From: Schizochytrium sp. TIO01
Lineage: Eukaryota; Sar; Bigyra; Thraustochytrida; Thraustochytriidae
Reading direction: 5' to 3'
NCBI GenBank assembly: GCA_004764695.1
Contig: SMSO01000014.1
Coordinates: 2,369,148 to 2,433,147, forward strand
Length of the DNA stretch: 64,000 bases
Both the position numbers and the translations under genes were made by a program. The notes below the pieces were generated by a model. That model did not search any database. It was not told where the DNA came from and saw nothing but the letters and a program-made list of their open reading frames with translations. Positions 26,478-39,300 of this stretch are shown piece by piece (within the stretch, counting starts at the first letter, position 1; each line of letters begins with the position of its first letter).

Positions 26478-28877
26478 ATGTCTACAACACGTCAGAACAA
26501 GATTTCCCGTGGAATCTGGGCAAGCGTACGGAGCAAGACTCTTAAAAAGCGCTCCAAAAAAGCTAGCGGGGAAACAGACGATAACGTTTGCCTCTCTCAG
26601 CAGCAAGCCGGGATTTTGCTTGGGAGAATTCGGGTTATTCTTGCGCATATTGAGAGTAACGCTGAGCAAGATGATCTTTCGCCACTTTCATCCACCGGGA
26701 TTTCTACTGAAGCCAAAGAAGCAGCTCAAACTCTTGTGCAGGCTCTTGTCAAAGATGATACAATTCATCTCGTGAAGTCCTTGCAGAGTATGAATTGTGC
26801 CACGTTAGGCGCAGTGGTTAAACTAGTGTTCATGTCCTCTCCAGAGCCACTTATCCCTGGTAAGGTATGTAGTCTTATTCTTGGCACATGTGCAAAGTAT
26901 GCAGAATACCTGGACGAAAAAGATGATGAAAAGGTCGAGGAGATCGGAGCAACGCTTGAGCGTTTTTCGGCTTCAAAAAACTTCACCATTCTTGAAGGCC
27001 TTTGTCAAAGTTTGAACCGTCTCCCAATGGGAAATGATGAGCTTGCATATGTTTTTGCCCCTCTCATCCTTCTTCCAAAGATAAATATGATTGTCGGCGA
27101 GGGTGTGACAACAGGAGATGTAGACGTTCACCTCAGTATGCTAGCAGCAGCAGATGCTGTCATCGAAGCAATGCAATTCCTTATTGATAAGGCTGATACA
27201 CTTTTCGACAGCCGCTCCAGGAAACGGGCACTTCTGAAAAAAGGTTTGAGTGCAAGACGTGCAGTCGAGGGTGACAGCCAAGAAGATGATCCTGCCGTTG
27301 TTATTGATGAAGCCAGCCTCGATGTAGTTCTGGAGGCAATGGCTACTGGAAATCCAGCTCAAGATCTAGAGACCGCCTATCACTCATCACGATCAATAAA
27401 GCAGGAGTCGCTTTCAAACAAAGTTACAGACCCCTCCAGTCCTGAATCACTTCAACAAGTACCTTTTGAGGCAGCCTCCGTTATACCTGACGATGACGTG
27501 ACTCCAGTCAATACACCCATTGAAGAGCTTGTCGAAACTCAACAGATGGATTGCGCTACAGGTATTAGTGGAAAATTACAAGTACCACCAAACGAATCAA
27601 CAAGCAAGTCTAACTCTACTAAGTCTGTCATTTCTTTGACAAAATTCACAAACAGTGTCGAAGAACAAGATCAGTCCGAGGAAGGCATTGGTATCGATTG
27701 TCCACAAATTGAAATTAACTCATCTGATATTGTCCTGCAAAGTCTGGAGGATGCTCAGGCGTGTGACAACGACACCAGCGAGACTTGCAATGGCATGTCC
27801 CCTCCAACAAGTGTGGTGATAGATGCCTCCCAAATTGGGGATCCTATTCTGTCAAAAGAAGTTCAAAGTTCTTCAGAAGACTCACCAGAGATATTCGATA
27901 CTACTTCCACAGAGCAAAAAGGTGAGGAAGAACAAGAGGATTCAGATCGTTCTGAGAAAACAACATTGCCCCTTGGCATGCACCAGTCGTGCACCAGCGA
28001 GTCAGAATTGCTAAATATATCTGGGTCAAAAGAGGGTGCCCCAAATCAAGTGAATTTAACTGACAAGAACTCCGAGAGTGACCCACAACCAGATTTGGAG
28101 TTAGACCTTAATGCTGCCGCTGTGAAAGAAATTAGTAATAGTGAACAAGACTACTCCGGTGAAAACGATCAGATGAAACGGGACTTTATTCAAGAAACAC
28201 TCTCTCTCACGCTTCCTCCATCTTTGAATTTGAGTATTCTCGAAGGAGAGTCAAAGACAAGTCAGTCTTTTGTCAACGAAGATCTAGATGAAACTCAAAA
28301 GTTCCTTCAATGCCCCTCTCCGTCCGGAAGTGAGGTATCAGACCAAAGTTTTGCAAGCCATTTAAGCGGCAAATTACGAGACCTAGAAGAACAGACCCCT
28401 GTCTGCAAAGCAGTAGTCCTCTATGACTATGAACCTCATGAAGATGGAGAAATATCTCTCATGTGCGGAGAAATTGTTGAAGTTCTGGAGATGGAGGAAG
28501 ACGGATGGTGGTACGGCCGCGCAGCAAATGGAGATGTTGGCGTATTCCCAGGTGTTTATGTCAAGAGTTTATATGATGATGATGACTTTGCTGAAGTCAC
28601 AAGTAATCACAAGGATGGCAATGCGAGAACACCCCGAAGTGCTAGTTCAACGTTCTCCCAAGGAAAGCCTTCAGTAAGTGGTAAGGATGCAGCAGGCGCA
28701 TTAACGTCACTTTTGCAGACATACAACAAATTAGTTGCTGTGGTTGGACATCCTGAAGGGATAGCTCCACTACCTACTACTCATCAAATGGGTCCCGTAG
28801 TTCAAGACCTGCTTGACAGGGTTCTTGCAAGACTCGAACTAGCTGAAACTGAAGTCAAAGCCCTTCGTGCAGCGTAA
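26478..28877 (+). CDS. RhoGAP-like and SH3-domain protein
   Basis: 799 aa, one exon. Residues about 75-210 resemble a RhoGAP fold: LGAVVKLVFMSSPEPLIP corresponds to the family's 'lxxKlfxReLPePLip' helix, and ELAYVFAPLILLPK to its 'NLAivfgPtLlrp' strand and helix. The usual GIFR arginine-finger segment is not recognisable; the matching place reads STGISTEAKEA, with no Arg. The protein may therefore bind rather than activate a Rho-type GTPase (inference). A long acidic Ser/Thr-rich linker follows. A typical SH3 domain lies at about 641-699 (AVVLYDYEPHEDGEISL, DGWWYGRA, GVFPGVYV), then a Gly/Ser linker and a short C-terminal coiled coil (LDRVLARLELAETEVKAL). Such proteins link membranes or actin to signalling. 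Basic N-terminus; no transmembrane segment. Confidence 0.9.
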   Translation: MSTTRQNKISRGIWASVRSKTLKKRSKKASGETDDNVCLSQQQAGILLGRIRVILAHIESNAEQDDLSPLSSTGISTEAKEAAQTLVQALVKDDTIHLVKSLQSMNCATLGAVVKLVFMSSPEPLIPGKVCSLILGTCAKYAEYLDEKDDEKVEEIGATLERFSASKNFTILEGLCQSLNRLPMGNDELAYVFAPLILLPKINMIVGEGVTTGDVDVHLSMLAAADAVIEAMQFLIDKADTLFDSRSRKRALLKKGLSARRAVEGDSQEDDPAVVIDEASLDVVLEAMATGNPAQDLETAYHSSRSIKQESLSNKVTDPSSPESLQQVPFEAASVIPDDDVTPVNTPIEELVETQQMDCATGISGKLQVPPNESTSKSNSTKSVISLTKFTNSVEEQDQSEEGIGIDCPQIEINSSDIVLQSLEDAQACDNDTSETCNGMSPPTSVVIDASQIGDPILSKEVQSSSEDSPEIFDTTSTEQKGEEEQEDSDRSEKTTLPLGMHQSCTSESELLNISGSKEGAPNQVNLTDKNSESDPQPDLELDLNAAAVKEISNSEQDYSGENDQMKRDFIQETLSLTLPPSLNLSILEGESKTSQSFVNEDLDETQKFLQCPSPSGSEVSDQSFASHLSGKLRDLEEQTPVCKAVVLYDYEPHEDGEISLMCGEIVEVLEMEEDGWWYGRAANGDVGVFPGVYVKSLYDDDDFAEVTSNHKDGNARTPRSASSTFSQGKPSVSGKDAAGALTSLLQTYNKLVAVVGHPEGIAPLPTTHQMGPVVQDLLDRVLARLELAETEVKALRAA

Positions 28878-31800
28878 ATGTAATCGAGTAAAATTTATAT
28901 ATATATATAGACTCGCTCTCTACTTTTGATATCCTTAGCCGTTGCTAACATCCTGTCACCTATCGCACGACAAATTTTGCAAATTATTTTGCAAGACTTG
29001 GATGAAAAATTCACCAAACAACTGCCCTAATCTATCCCAGACATTGCAAATAAAATCACGAATTCTCATCTAATCGAAGATTTTCGTGTAAATGCTACAA
29101 TTAGCGAAAGTTATAGCCGTCTCAAGCAAGTGAAATTGCAATAGAATCTTGTAAAAGATTTGTCAGCTTGAAATCATTGAAAACATAAATGGTGAGTGCG
29201 TATATATTCTCGATATTTCCTTATTCAACCATATAGATTACTACAATTTGTGCAATTCTATTTTTCAAAGACTGGTATTCTATACAGATAGAATGTCCCA
29301 CACTGCCAATTCATTTCCTTTTGCTTTGGTCACTAATGAGACGTGGGTATGATTACCTAGGGGTACTTGAGGAAATGTCTAAGATAGCACCAGTTAATTA
29401 GCACCGAGACCACGGTTGTCGCTTGTCTTATTGACTGTGCTTGAGTTTATTCAAGTGCTTCGGGTCGCCTGGAGTATTTTGGGTCTGCTGTCAGGTTTGC
29501 TTTGCAAGGTCCTCCCGATGCTTGTTTTGTTCCCTTCATTCCGTAGTATGGATGCATCTCATGGAGAGTCAACATCACCCATCATGTCATTGTGTCACGC
29601 ATCAGCCATCATCTCAAAGAGGTGTTCCTTTGAGCCATGTAAAGTCATGCCGTATTGCTGTATCTGTTTCTCTATCAAAGAGTCATGTATACAAATGTAT
29701 TTTTACGAAAACTAAATTTCAGTAAAATATTGTATTCGGGTATTTCTACACCGGGCTGGTTATTTACCACAATGCCTTAGCACAAACGTGATAATCTCTC
29801 AATGGGATACAGTAACTATTGTTAAGACCTGATTTGATGATTTGAAGAGACAGTTCCACAAAGACAGGTGAAGACGTACTAGGTCAAGCTGTGCACATGT
29901 AACGAAGCGTATACGAGGCCTGGTCGCAACAGTATGCGTTTATTTCAGCTCTTACTATGCATTGAATTTGTTCCCTTTATCTCTCTAGCCAATAGTTCTC
30001 TAATCTACACATAACTTCACCAATAGTTGTATGTTTTAACATTAATGAGATCCACAGTAGCGAACTGATCATTGATACGTTCGTACTTCAGCTTTGAGGC
30101 ATTATGAATGTCAAAGGCTGAATTTCAGAACTAATCTAGCGATAATGTTGGAGGCAAATTCAAGGTATGGGTAACCGAAGCTGCATGCAAATCAACTTGT
30201 TAATAGCCTACACCAATCCTCCATGAATCTCAAAGAATCCATAACGCACTTTTGCGACTGACGATTTTACACACATGCATTATAAAATGGTATATAGCTA
30301 GCCAAAACCAAAAATGATGATTGAGGATATACAGAGAAAACTATTCCCCTATGATATCAACAAGGTATGACTAACACTACTATGTATAATAATACATTAC
30401 CGAGATGATAAATGGTACTAGTTGTTATGTGAAATATATTAATAGGGTGAGACATATTTGATAATTAAGTGTATTTTTAAAATTATATAAATTGACCAAT
30501 CGGTACGTATACCAGTCGTTGTACATTCGCTCAGTGCCCCCAATACAGACAATGTATTTGAAAAGCACATCACACTCTCAATAACATAATTTCTAAAGCT
30601 GGCTTGGGATACGAGTTAATTGTTGCTTCGAAACCTATTGTAGCGGACAATTTAAATTATTTGTAAAATTTAAAATATGATAACCCCCAAAAGTATAATA
30701 ATTGTAATAACTATGAATCGCAAAGAATAAACCATTATAGTATAGATTTAGTATGTAAGAATGTGCTATACCTTGCAAACTTATTTTATCTCTCCAGCGA
30801 ATCATGGCATGCCTTCCTAATTAATGTCTTACTTCTGTTAAAAATACTATCGTCATGCCACTAGGTCAGGTCTGTAGCGATGCTTGAGGATTAAGGCATG
30901 TACTTCTTGAATGTTTGCAAGGCAAATCATAAATAAATGCGAAGAGAATAAGCTGAGTTGGTTAATACTTGAGGATCCAAAACAACCCATTCTCTTTCCA
31001 TCTCACGGTCACCAAGTTTCTAGAACAGCTATGTTGAAACCCCTACGAAAACCTCTTAAAATAAACCCTTCAAGCATCTTTTTTCTTAATTCCTTCAGCA
31101 GCTGACTGATCGGATTGTACGTAATGCAACATCCAGACAGGACCAGGACCCAAGAACAATACCATCTACACAAAAATATATTTTATATATTTCGGATGAC
31201 AAGCAGTATCTTGTTGCTATTTTCTACATCTCCCGTTGCTTCTCTACTTGCTTTTTTTTAAAACATGACTCGTCAAAGTGGGTGAGTTTGGCATAGGTCC
31301 ATTTCATATTATTGTTATATTAGAAAGAAATATATATGTACATAATATATTTAATAATAATGTCTTGTACGTATATGCAATAAATACAGTATGTATGTAT
31401 CTCATCTCGTATGTACGTATATTATTAATTAATATCAAGAATTATTTATTTATGCTAATCCTATGTATATCACTTTAAAAAAAAAATAGTAAACTAGGAA
31501 GGAAGGACTCGAGAATGAAACTTAGACATTCAGTTATTCATTGGCCTTGTTTTTTGTTTTTTGTTTTTTGTTTTGTTTTTTAAAAGGCCATCTAGTTATT
31601 TATTTGACAATCCATTCACCAAATCTCCCTTCAGGTGACCGACCAATCTGGACTCGATTTTTATTTAATTGCTTCATATAACTAACTAAACAAACTAACA
31701 TACATATTCTATTCTATACATATGTCCATACGCATATGTAATAAATCAATATGCATATTAATTATATTATTTCTTTCTTTATTTATTTATTGTAGTGTAT

Positions 31801-34106
31801 ACATACATTGATTGAAGTGAAGTGAATATGTTACGTTACATGAATAAAGTAAATTTATACATGATTGCTATTTTATTTATTCAATAATCAGATTGCTTTC
31901 ATATTACTACTCACCTACTAGATGTAGCGGACTCTTCTGGCGTACATACGACATAAAATTGCAAGTTTGAAATAAGTAAATTTAACTATAGGTCTATAAA
32001 CCACAAAATATAAAATAAAATAAAATAAATACAAAATTATTGATAAATTATCAAAAACATAAAAATATATACTAATAAAATATTTATATTATTCAAATTA
32101 TTTAAATTAACATTATATTTTATATTTATAGTATATTTATTGATATTGTTTTGAATTATTACCTGAAATGTTAAATTAGTAAGAGCTTTGTAAATAAATA
32201 ATTTATTCAAAGTCTATCTCTGTGGGTAACTTACGTAAGTAAGTAAGTAAGTAAAGTTCTGATTTGGAAACCTTAAAGAAATTGTATGTATCAAGCAAAC
32301 AAGCACAGTGGATTAGCTAAATAAATCCAATTAACTAATTATGAACCATGAAATGAAATAAATAAATCAAATGTTCAGACAGAGACTATTGTTATTTAAA
32401 TATGCCTTCCTTACTTACTTTATTTAAGTGCTTTCTTTACTTACCTATCCTGTCTCGAAGAGTTTTATAAAAAGCAGTCTAAATAAAATTTGATTAAATC
32501 CATGCATGCAAGATCTTCAAGAATGGGTAGATTCTAAAACTGTGAATCAATCCAGCTAAAACTAAATATCATTTGAGTCTACGTGAAACCGTAAATTAGA
32601 TTTTGGATTAAGCTGGCTGCTTTGCTTTCTGGGAATTTTCTCTATTCGGGGTGTTGGTTGAGCTGGTATTGAGCTACTTTATTTGGACAACCCTCAAAAC
32701 TTAAACAATCAAAACTGTTCTCAGCAAATGATTTCGACTCGTCAACAAAGCACTCATTACTTTGAAAATCGCATTAAGCCTTACATTTGGAGAGTCAATG
32801 AGAATAATAGATATTGAGGGTCTACTAGAATTACTCAAGGTCATGCATTTTATTTTATTTCAAAATAAACTTCAGCAAATTAAGGTTGTTTAACGAGAAG
32901 TAAGACGTCTAAACATACTCGGGGTTGGGATATATAAAGTCATTGTCATAGATTCAGAAGTACTGCAATGCAAATCTCATACGACTTTTGAGCTGCTAAG
33001 AAGCAAGCCTATCCAGCTAAAGATTGACTGGCAAGATTAATGCAAGATTAAGTAAGTAAGTCAAATTGTGCGATGGCAATAAAAACACTTTTTAAAGAAG
33101 GCTTTGCGCAGATGTTACTTTTTAAAGACATCGATTTGTTGCCTTCAGAACCTATTTGAGTTCCACAGTATATTAACCTTAGTCACGATCATGATGCACA
33201 GTAGTGCACATGTTTGGAGAGAGTAACTTAATTAAAAATGATCATTCCAAACTCCATATTTTACTTCATAATTCATTTTGTTCGTTTGATATTATATAAA
33301 TAATATAATATATACACTTTCAGTGTTAGTACTGTAGCTTTCTGAGAGCTGAAGCGACTTCATGGCAACTCCATATTTTTGTCCCATTCTTGCTTTGTTT
33401 GAATGCATCGATCGCATGGGCGCCGACCAGCTTATTTGACTTCCTCGGCTATTCTCCGAAACATCTGTACTGAAATCACCAATAGAAAAAGCACACCGTC
33501 AGAGCTTTGAAGGAGGGCTAGGCATCTTAGATATCTAACAAGTGGTTATGGATATATTGGGATACACAAAGTACGTGGGTGCGTGTTTTCATCTAATCAA
33601 AACTGATGTTTAAGGTAAGGGAATAATCTCGTATCCTGAAACCTGAAAAGGACAAACTATTCCTGACTTTGTTAATTAAATAGGAACCGGTCTATCTTAA
33701 ATTTTGATGTCAAAACTTAAGATCAACATTTTCAAAAGTTATCGTCATGCCAATAAAACATGCATGGTTGGGCGAATCTTCTATACTACATATTCTTATC
33801 AATCTCTCATGAACTATTCTTGTTTAATAACTAAAATGTATCGACAAGGCATTGCAATAGTGCTTGGCGTATTTTAGTATAAAAGCACAAAAGTAATATT
33901 CAAAATAAAAGAAGTTTGGAACTTAAAAGAAGAAGTGGTGTCTTATTCATATACGAGCTAGAAATAAAGTGCTAAAATCTCAAGACTATATACTCCTAGT
34001 TTGAATAAGAGCAATGTCTACATTTTTTTCATTATTATAGTCTTTGAGAGGTTTTTGTACTAGTAGAGTTTATAAAGTTTCCGATATCCGCATGTACACA
34101 ACAAAA
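28878..34106. other. 5.2-kb very AT-rich gene-free region
   Basis: No gene supported. Composition is strongly AT, especially 31.2-32.5 kb. There are short AT-type repeats: a 7-base GTTTTTT array near 31550-31575, an AAGT array at 32229-32256, and two diverged copies of a TATATGCAATAAAT-like segment near 31365-31400 and 31725-31765. A frame at 29416-29715 and a 64-codon frame at 30911-31105 lack coding context. Bases 28911-29144 read as coding-like in one frame but carry an in-frame TAA. Confidence 0.6.
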
Positions 34107-35192
34107 TTATACATCGAAAAGGTTACGTGAAATACCTCCATCAGAAAAAGGTTTGGCAGTCTTGATAGGACTGGTACTAATCAGATCGAGGATGTCGTCA
34201 TCTTCCGCAGTTACAATCTCACGTTTTGCGTTATGCTTCGAGTTCGAAGTTAGTTTCGGAGGTGTTTGGCCAACTGCAATTTTGCAAATCATGTCTTCGA
34301 AAGTGCGAAGTTCTCCGCTAGACTTGGGTTGTTGCACAGGTGAAATTCCCCAATCTAGGCGCGGAATATTTTCTTGCTGAAAGCTGATATGTTTCCTAGA
34401 GGTAGACTTGTGGTCACTGTGTAAAACGTTTGCAGATATTTTGTGATCGAGCGTAGAACTTGGCGTTTGTGGTTGAAGAATGGACAGAGATAAACTCTCT
34501 CGCCCATCATCATATACTGAAGTATTAGTTGTTTGGGAGGATAACTTGCGAAGCTCTTCGCTTATTTTTCCGAGGTCTGTATCGATACGAGCAACTGGCT
34601 GCCCATTTTTGAGTGCATGGTCTCGTTTAGCAGTGAGTTTCTGTGAAATTTTTTCCAACACACGCACCTCCCATGAGGTCCTTTTCGAAGGAGTATGTGA
34701 AAGAGTTATTTCCGAGGAGCGCTCCTTCAGAGATGTGTTTATAAACTTAACTTCAGCAAGATTAGGTGTGAAATAAGCTGATTGATCTTCAGTCTTCGCT
34801 GCATCTGGAGAATTTGATCGTTCGATGATGGGGGTGTCACTATCAGGAAGAAGATTAGTTGTACATTTGGGTAGCTGAAGGTTAAGCCCACACTCGGCAG
34901 CATACAGAGCAAGTATGCTCTCTTCTTGCCTAATAAGTGATTCCATTTTCACCCTGGTCTTTCGCAAAACCTGAAGAGCATCAGCCCAAGCTTCCGCTTG
35001 ATCCTCCTTTGTGACACCTGCACGCGAGCGAGCGCTGAGGATTTCCCGTTCAGAGGCAAGCAAGCAGGCTCGCATGGCTCCATGTGCTTCCCAAGTATCT
35101 TCTGCGAGAAGGTTTACACGGTCTTGACGCTGCGCAAGCTCTGCACGCACGACTGAGTCGAGGAAATCATCCTCTTCAACGACTTGAGCCAT
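34107..35192 (-). CDS. 361-aa coiled-coil protein of unknown function
   Basis: The start is the ATG at 35192 (MAQVVEEDDFLDSVV). The open frame extends ten codons further upstream but only from a TTG. Residues about 10-110 form a charged helical, probably coiled-coil segment (SVVRAELAQRQDRVNLLAED, ALQVLRKTRVKMESLIRQEE). A second helical stretch lies around 180-220 (WEVRVLEKISQKLTAKRDHA). The C-terminal half is Ser/Thr-rich and disordered, ending in short acidic and aromatic motifs (EDDDILDLI, SRNLFDV). No catalytic motif. The layout resembles spindle or centrosome accessory proteins, but I cannot assign it. Confidence 0.8.
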   Translation of the reverse strand: MAQVVEEDDFLDSVVRAELAQRQDRVNLLAEDTWEAHGAMRACLLASEREILSARSRAGVTKEDQAEAWADALQVLRKTRVKMESLIRQEESILALYAAECGLNLQLPKCTTNLLPDSDTPIIERSNSPDAAKTEDQSAYFTPNLAEVKFINTSLKERSSEITLSHTPSKRTSWEVRVLEKISQKLTAKRDHALKNGQPVARIDTDLGKISEELRKLSSQTTNTSVYDDGRESLSLSILQPQTPSSTLDHKISANVLHSDHKSTSRKHISFQQENIPRLDWGISPVQQPKSSGELRTFEDMICKIAVGQTPPKLTSNSKHNAKREIVTAEDDDILDLISTSPIKTAKPFSDGGISRNLFDV

Positions 35193-36332
35193 CTTATTGC
35201 AACGGAGGTAGATATGTTTCAAGAATGCAACTATCTCTTCAAAAGTCTTGCTTCTTGACCCTGATTCCTCCCTCTTGAACTTTTGTTGAAGGGGAGCAAA
35301 CTAGATATGATTTCTCGCTAGCTAGTTTGGTTGTATGACTGGGCCAACCTCGTTTGTCGTCTAATATTAGCTTTTTCCCTCCAGCTATACTACTTAGGTA
35401 AACATCTAGCAAAAGTTAACCACTAGCCAGCCTTGTTTTTAGAATCCGTCTTCTGCTCGTAATAGTACTAGTTATTCAATTTGTTTCATTCTTTGCCTTT
35501 TTTATTATAGTATTTCCCCTTCAAGTTCTAGTTGATAATAACTTGCAAGTTGAAAAAAATAAAACTACTAATTAACAAGTAGGTACAGTTAGCTAAATTA
35601 GTCTAGACCTACCTCGTACTTTTACCACTTTCACTATTATTATTGTTTATTAGGCTATAATAATAAACGTGACTCTGATAAAAACAAAGAATTTGAAATG
35701 TAAAAAAATTAATTAACAAAATTAATATTATATTTTTTACCTTGGAGAAATTTGGAGACCCGTTACGAAAACTCTATTTCCTCGAAACTAATATCTCCTC
35801 GGTGGAGTAGGTAGCAATAATACTATCCCAAGCTCGGCTATTTCAGAAAAGTCAAATCGATCACTTAAAATATTTAGTAAGTGAAAGTGTTACCAATCTC
35901 ATTACAATGGTCGTTCGGATAGTGTGCACCTTGAGTGGGTTCCGGCATGAGAAGTGACGAATAGCATCGTATGGGCACATTCTTCTATAGAGTTTAGTGG
36001 TTGCAGGCAAAGCTGCTATTTCGATACTCTGGTAATAGGCTCTCTTCTCTCTCTTCTATTCATCCAGAGTATCAGAGCGAACAAAACAAGAATAGTTGCG
36101 CTGAAGCGAAAGTCTCTTCAAAAGGATTTAAAGCGACAGCGAAAGTGTACAAACATCAAATAGGCGTGAGCAAGAGAAGTATTGAAGAAGGTTGTATCCT
36201 TTCCTAAGAACTCCAAACGCTATCTATGCATTAAAAGGCTATATATTTATTTCCGTGACTTGCTTGAGCAAGAAGTCAAGCTGCAGGCACCAGGTATCCT
36301 TGTGTCAGCCTGAGAAGTCAACAAAGGAAAGT
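35193..36332. other. divergent intergenic region
   Basis: Shared upstream region of two divergent genes (minus-strand gene ending its 5' side at 35192, plus-strand gene from 36333). AT-rich in the middle. The last roughly 140 bases are open in frame with the downstream gene but contain no ATG before 36333. Confidence 0.65.
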
Positions 36333-39300
36333 ATGATACCCACGCACCGCGATCACCGTGCATCTGCGCCACCACGGGGATCTTTAACCCAGTTCGGAGG
36401 GACTCATGTTCGTGCACAGCTCTTGAAGCCTGTCGTGGGTAAGCACTGCCGCGTTGACGGAAATCACATATCAAGTAATTCTGATCTAGAAAAGGAGGTG
36501 CAGCTGAAAAGTCGAAAGCATCTGGAACGCAGAGAAGGTCCAGCAACCCGAGCCGGAATGCTTACATCAAGCGCACTTCTGAAAACATCAGGTGCTGCAA
36601 GTTGGTATAACAAGGATCTATTACGCAAAAACCACTCTAAAAATGAGCCCGAGAGTAATCCTAACATTGTTCATGTCATTTTACGCACTGATTTCCCCAC
36701 ATCAGAGCGAACATCGACAAAACGCCCTAACCTTTCGCCGACAAAAGAAGAAAGTCAACAAAATGAGAATTTAGTTGACAAATCTCCTACCTCGCCTTCT
36801 GATGAAGATGCAGATGAGGCGTTGCCCACACCATCCTATAACGAAAATTCGGCTTTCAACCAATGTGTAGATTGGGCTCATACTGATTCTATTCGTGTAG
36901 ATCGACATGCACATCATATTCGAAGGTTATCAAGGTTGGACGTCAGCATCCAAGAGGAAGAAGGTGCTTCTCTCGGCACAAAAAGACAACGCGCGATGCG
37001 TCTGTTACGAGTCATGACAAGAATGTACGGCGATGGTAATCCTTCTAGTCATGCAATGCGCTTCGATGATAGAGAAAAATTTCCTTTTGTTGGCTACGCT
37101 GGTCTTGATGCGACATCTTCTACATTATCAACTTTAAAGAAGGTGTTTTATAATCAAACCAAGAACAAGCATATTCTTGTCGGAGAGGATATTGTACTCG
37201 TATGTTACGATGTTGTAAGTCATTCAGAAGCTCAAGTCGTAACTACAACATTTGTGAAATACCTTTTAAATCGATATGTGAACGGCCGCCAGACTCGACA
37301 ACGAAAAACATTAGAAGGCATCCTTTCTGATTTCGAGCTAGGCATTTCTGCTGATCGAATTGATAGCGCAGAAGCAATTTACGCTTTAGTAGGTCTCTCT
37401 AAGATAGCTCAGTGCAAAGAGAATCAGCGTGAACTTTCATGGGATCGCCACGTAAAGGATAGTATTCTTATTGCCATTCTTTCCGTACTACAGCACAGAG
37501 AACCCGATTTAATCACTTCTCACAATGATAGCATCCAGTTTCAAGCCTTAATCACCTTATGGTCACTTGCCAGCACCTCATACGTGCTTTGTGCTCGGTT
37601 TGGGACCTTACCCATTGTGTCAGTTCTTGTTAGATATATGGGTATTCTGCGATTCTATAAGAAAGAGATCGAAGCTCTTGATCTAAATGAGCATGTTGAG
37701 GGTGTACTAGGTGCGTTGGCCTCCGCGTCGAGCGATGGACAAACACAAGCTCAATTGTGGCCCGATGTTGCTCCGGAGCTATTATGGGCAGTTGACGAGT
37801 TTCCTAGTAGTCGGATTCAGGAGTTTGTATTTCAAATCGTCCGAAATGGATCAATTGCGCTTCGCAACTTTCTCGATACAAGCCACCCAGCTAATGAAGA
37901 AATTGTTCTGCAGCTTCTTATATCCATGCTTAAGATCTGTAAGCAAGCTACAAAAGCGAGGCCTGTTGACAAACATGGAGTTACAACAATAGATCATATG
38001 TTGGCTGTTCTTGCAAATTGCAATATGGTTCTACCGAGAATACCTATTGAACATCTTGGAGTTGTATTTCAGTGTAGCCAGTTTCGATTTCCGAAGGAAC
38101 TCTTAAATGCCGAAACTGAGACCCATTTAGTGCGCTGCCTTCTTGTCGTACTTGCCAAGCTAACGTCTAACCATAATGATGCCCAGCGAATCAGCTGCGA
38201 AGCTCTTGTTGAGATGTATGCCCGACCTACATATATTTATGAACGATCGAGCTTACAGAATTTGGCTCTTGAGGTTTTAATTGATACTCTTGCGTGTGTC
38301 GATAGTTCGCACCTGGAGTCGCACTTAGTCCAGTCTATCTCACAGCTGATGCTAGCGACGCTGCAAGCTTATAAACAAGAAAATCCAGATGCTGTTCATG
38401 CCGTTGCTTACAATCTTGCACGATTGCGCTTCACGAAATGTCAGAAAATACTCTGCATTGACCTTCTCGATGGAGGTGTAATCGATGTCCTGCTTGCCTC
38501 GTTTGCCAGCTGTGGAAAAGCAAACTCAAAGCTAGGGCTTCAAATTATGAGTGCTCTTGTGACACTAGCGAATTTTGCAACTCGCATCGGAGGTGAAACT
38601 CGTAGGGAACTCTGGGAAAAGACAGAAGGTATAATGTCTGTTCTTCAAACTTTTGAAAATGAGACGCCCGGTCGGGAATGGCTTCGCAACTCGCATATCA
38701 TATCAAATGGTGCAACTCTAGCTTGGTCCATTAGAAATAAGAAACTTGCGTCTCGCATGTTTTTGGAGCTATTGCAAACTATCTCAGCAGCATATTTTTC
38801 TAAAGATAAACCTGTATGGGGCCTTGTGAATGGGGCGATTTGTCAATCTCTTATCGATGCTGCCTGTGAAGAAGCCGAATTAGCAAGTTCCTCTATTTCT
38901 GAAAAAGAGAAGGAGAAAAGCCCTGATCTCTTTTCCGAAGCACCTCAAGTAAATGTTACAAACTCCATCTATATAAGCTTTGCGCGGCACCTATGCAGTC
39001 AGCTTAAACAATGTGCAAACCTTGTTCGATATTTACCAAGCTCAAGTGAAGCCTCTGTAGACTGTGAAGTAAGCAACCACCCGAGTCAATTTCAATCCGG
39101 ATCATTCCCGCAAAGGTTTACTGTGAGCCAGCAAAACTCTGTCACCAAAGGCAGGAGTAGCTTGGCAGGGAGAACTATGTCGAGATGCTATCCAGATAGA
39201 AGCTCGCCCGTTCCAATGCCTGACAACATCCCTCCAGCCCCATTCGGAGCGAATGAAATTTTGACACGTACAGAACGACTTATTGAGTCTTTCAAGATTG

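Noticed and set aside
28911-29144. Coding-like frame of about 78 codons downstream of the SH3 gene
   Set aside because: Contains an in-frame TAA and no start; probably the 3' flank. A decayed exon cannot be excluded.
29416-29715. 99-codon frame with a hydrophobic start
   Set aside because: Sits alone in AT-rich DNA, has a near-equal frame overlapping it and no splice or family support.
30911-31105. 64-codon frame in the AT-rich desert
   Set aside because: No neighbouring exon, no known domain; chance is likely.
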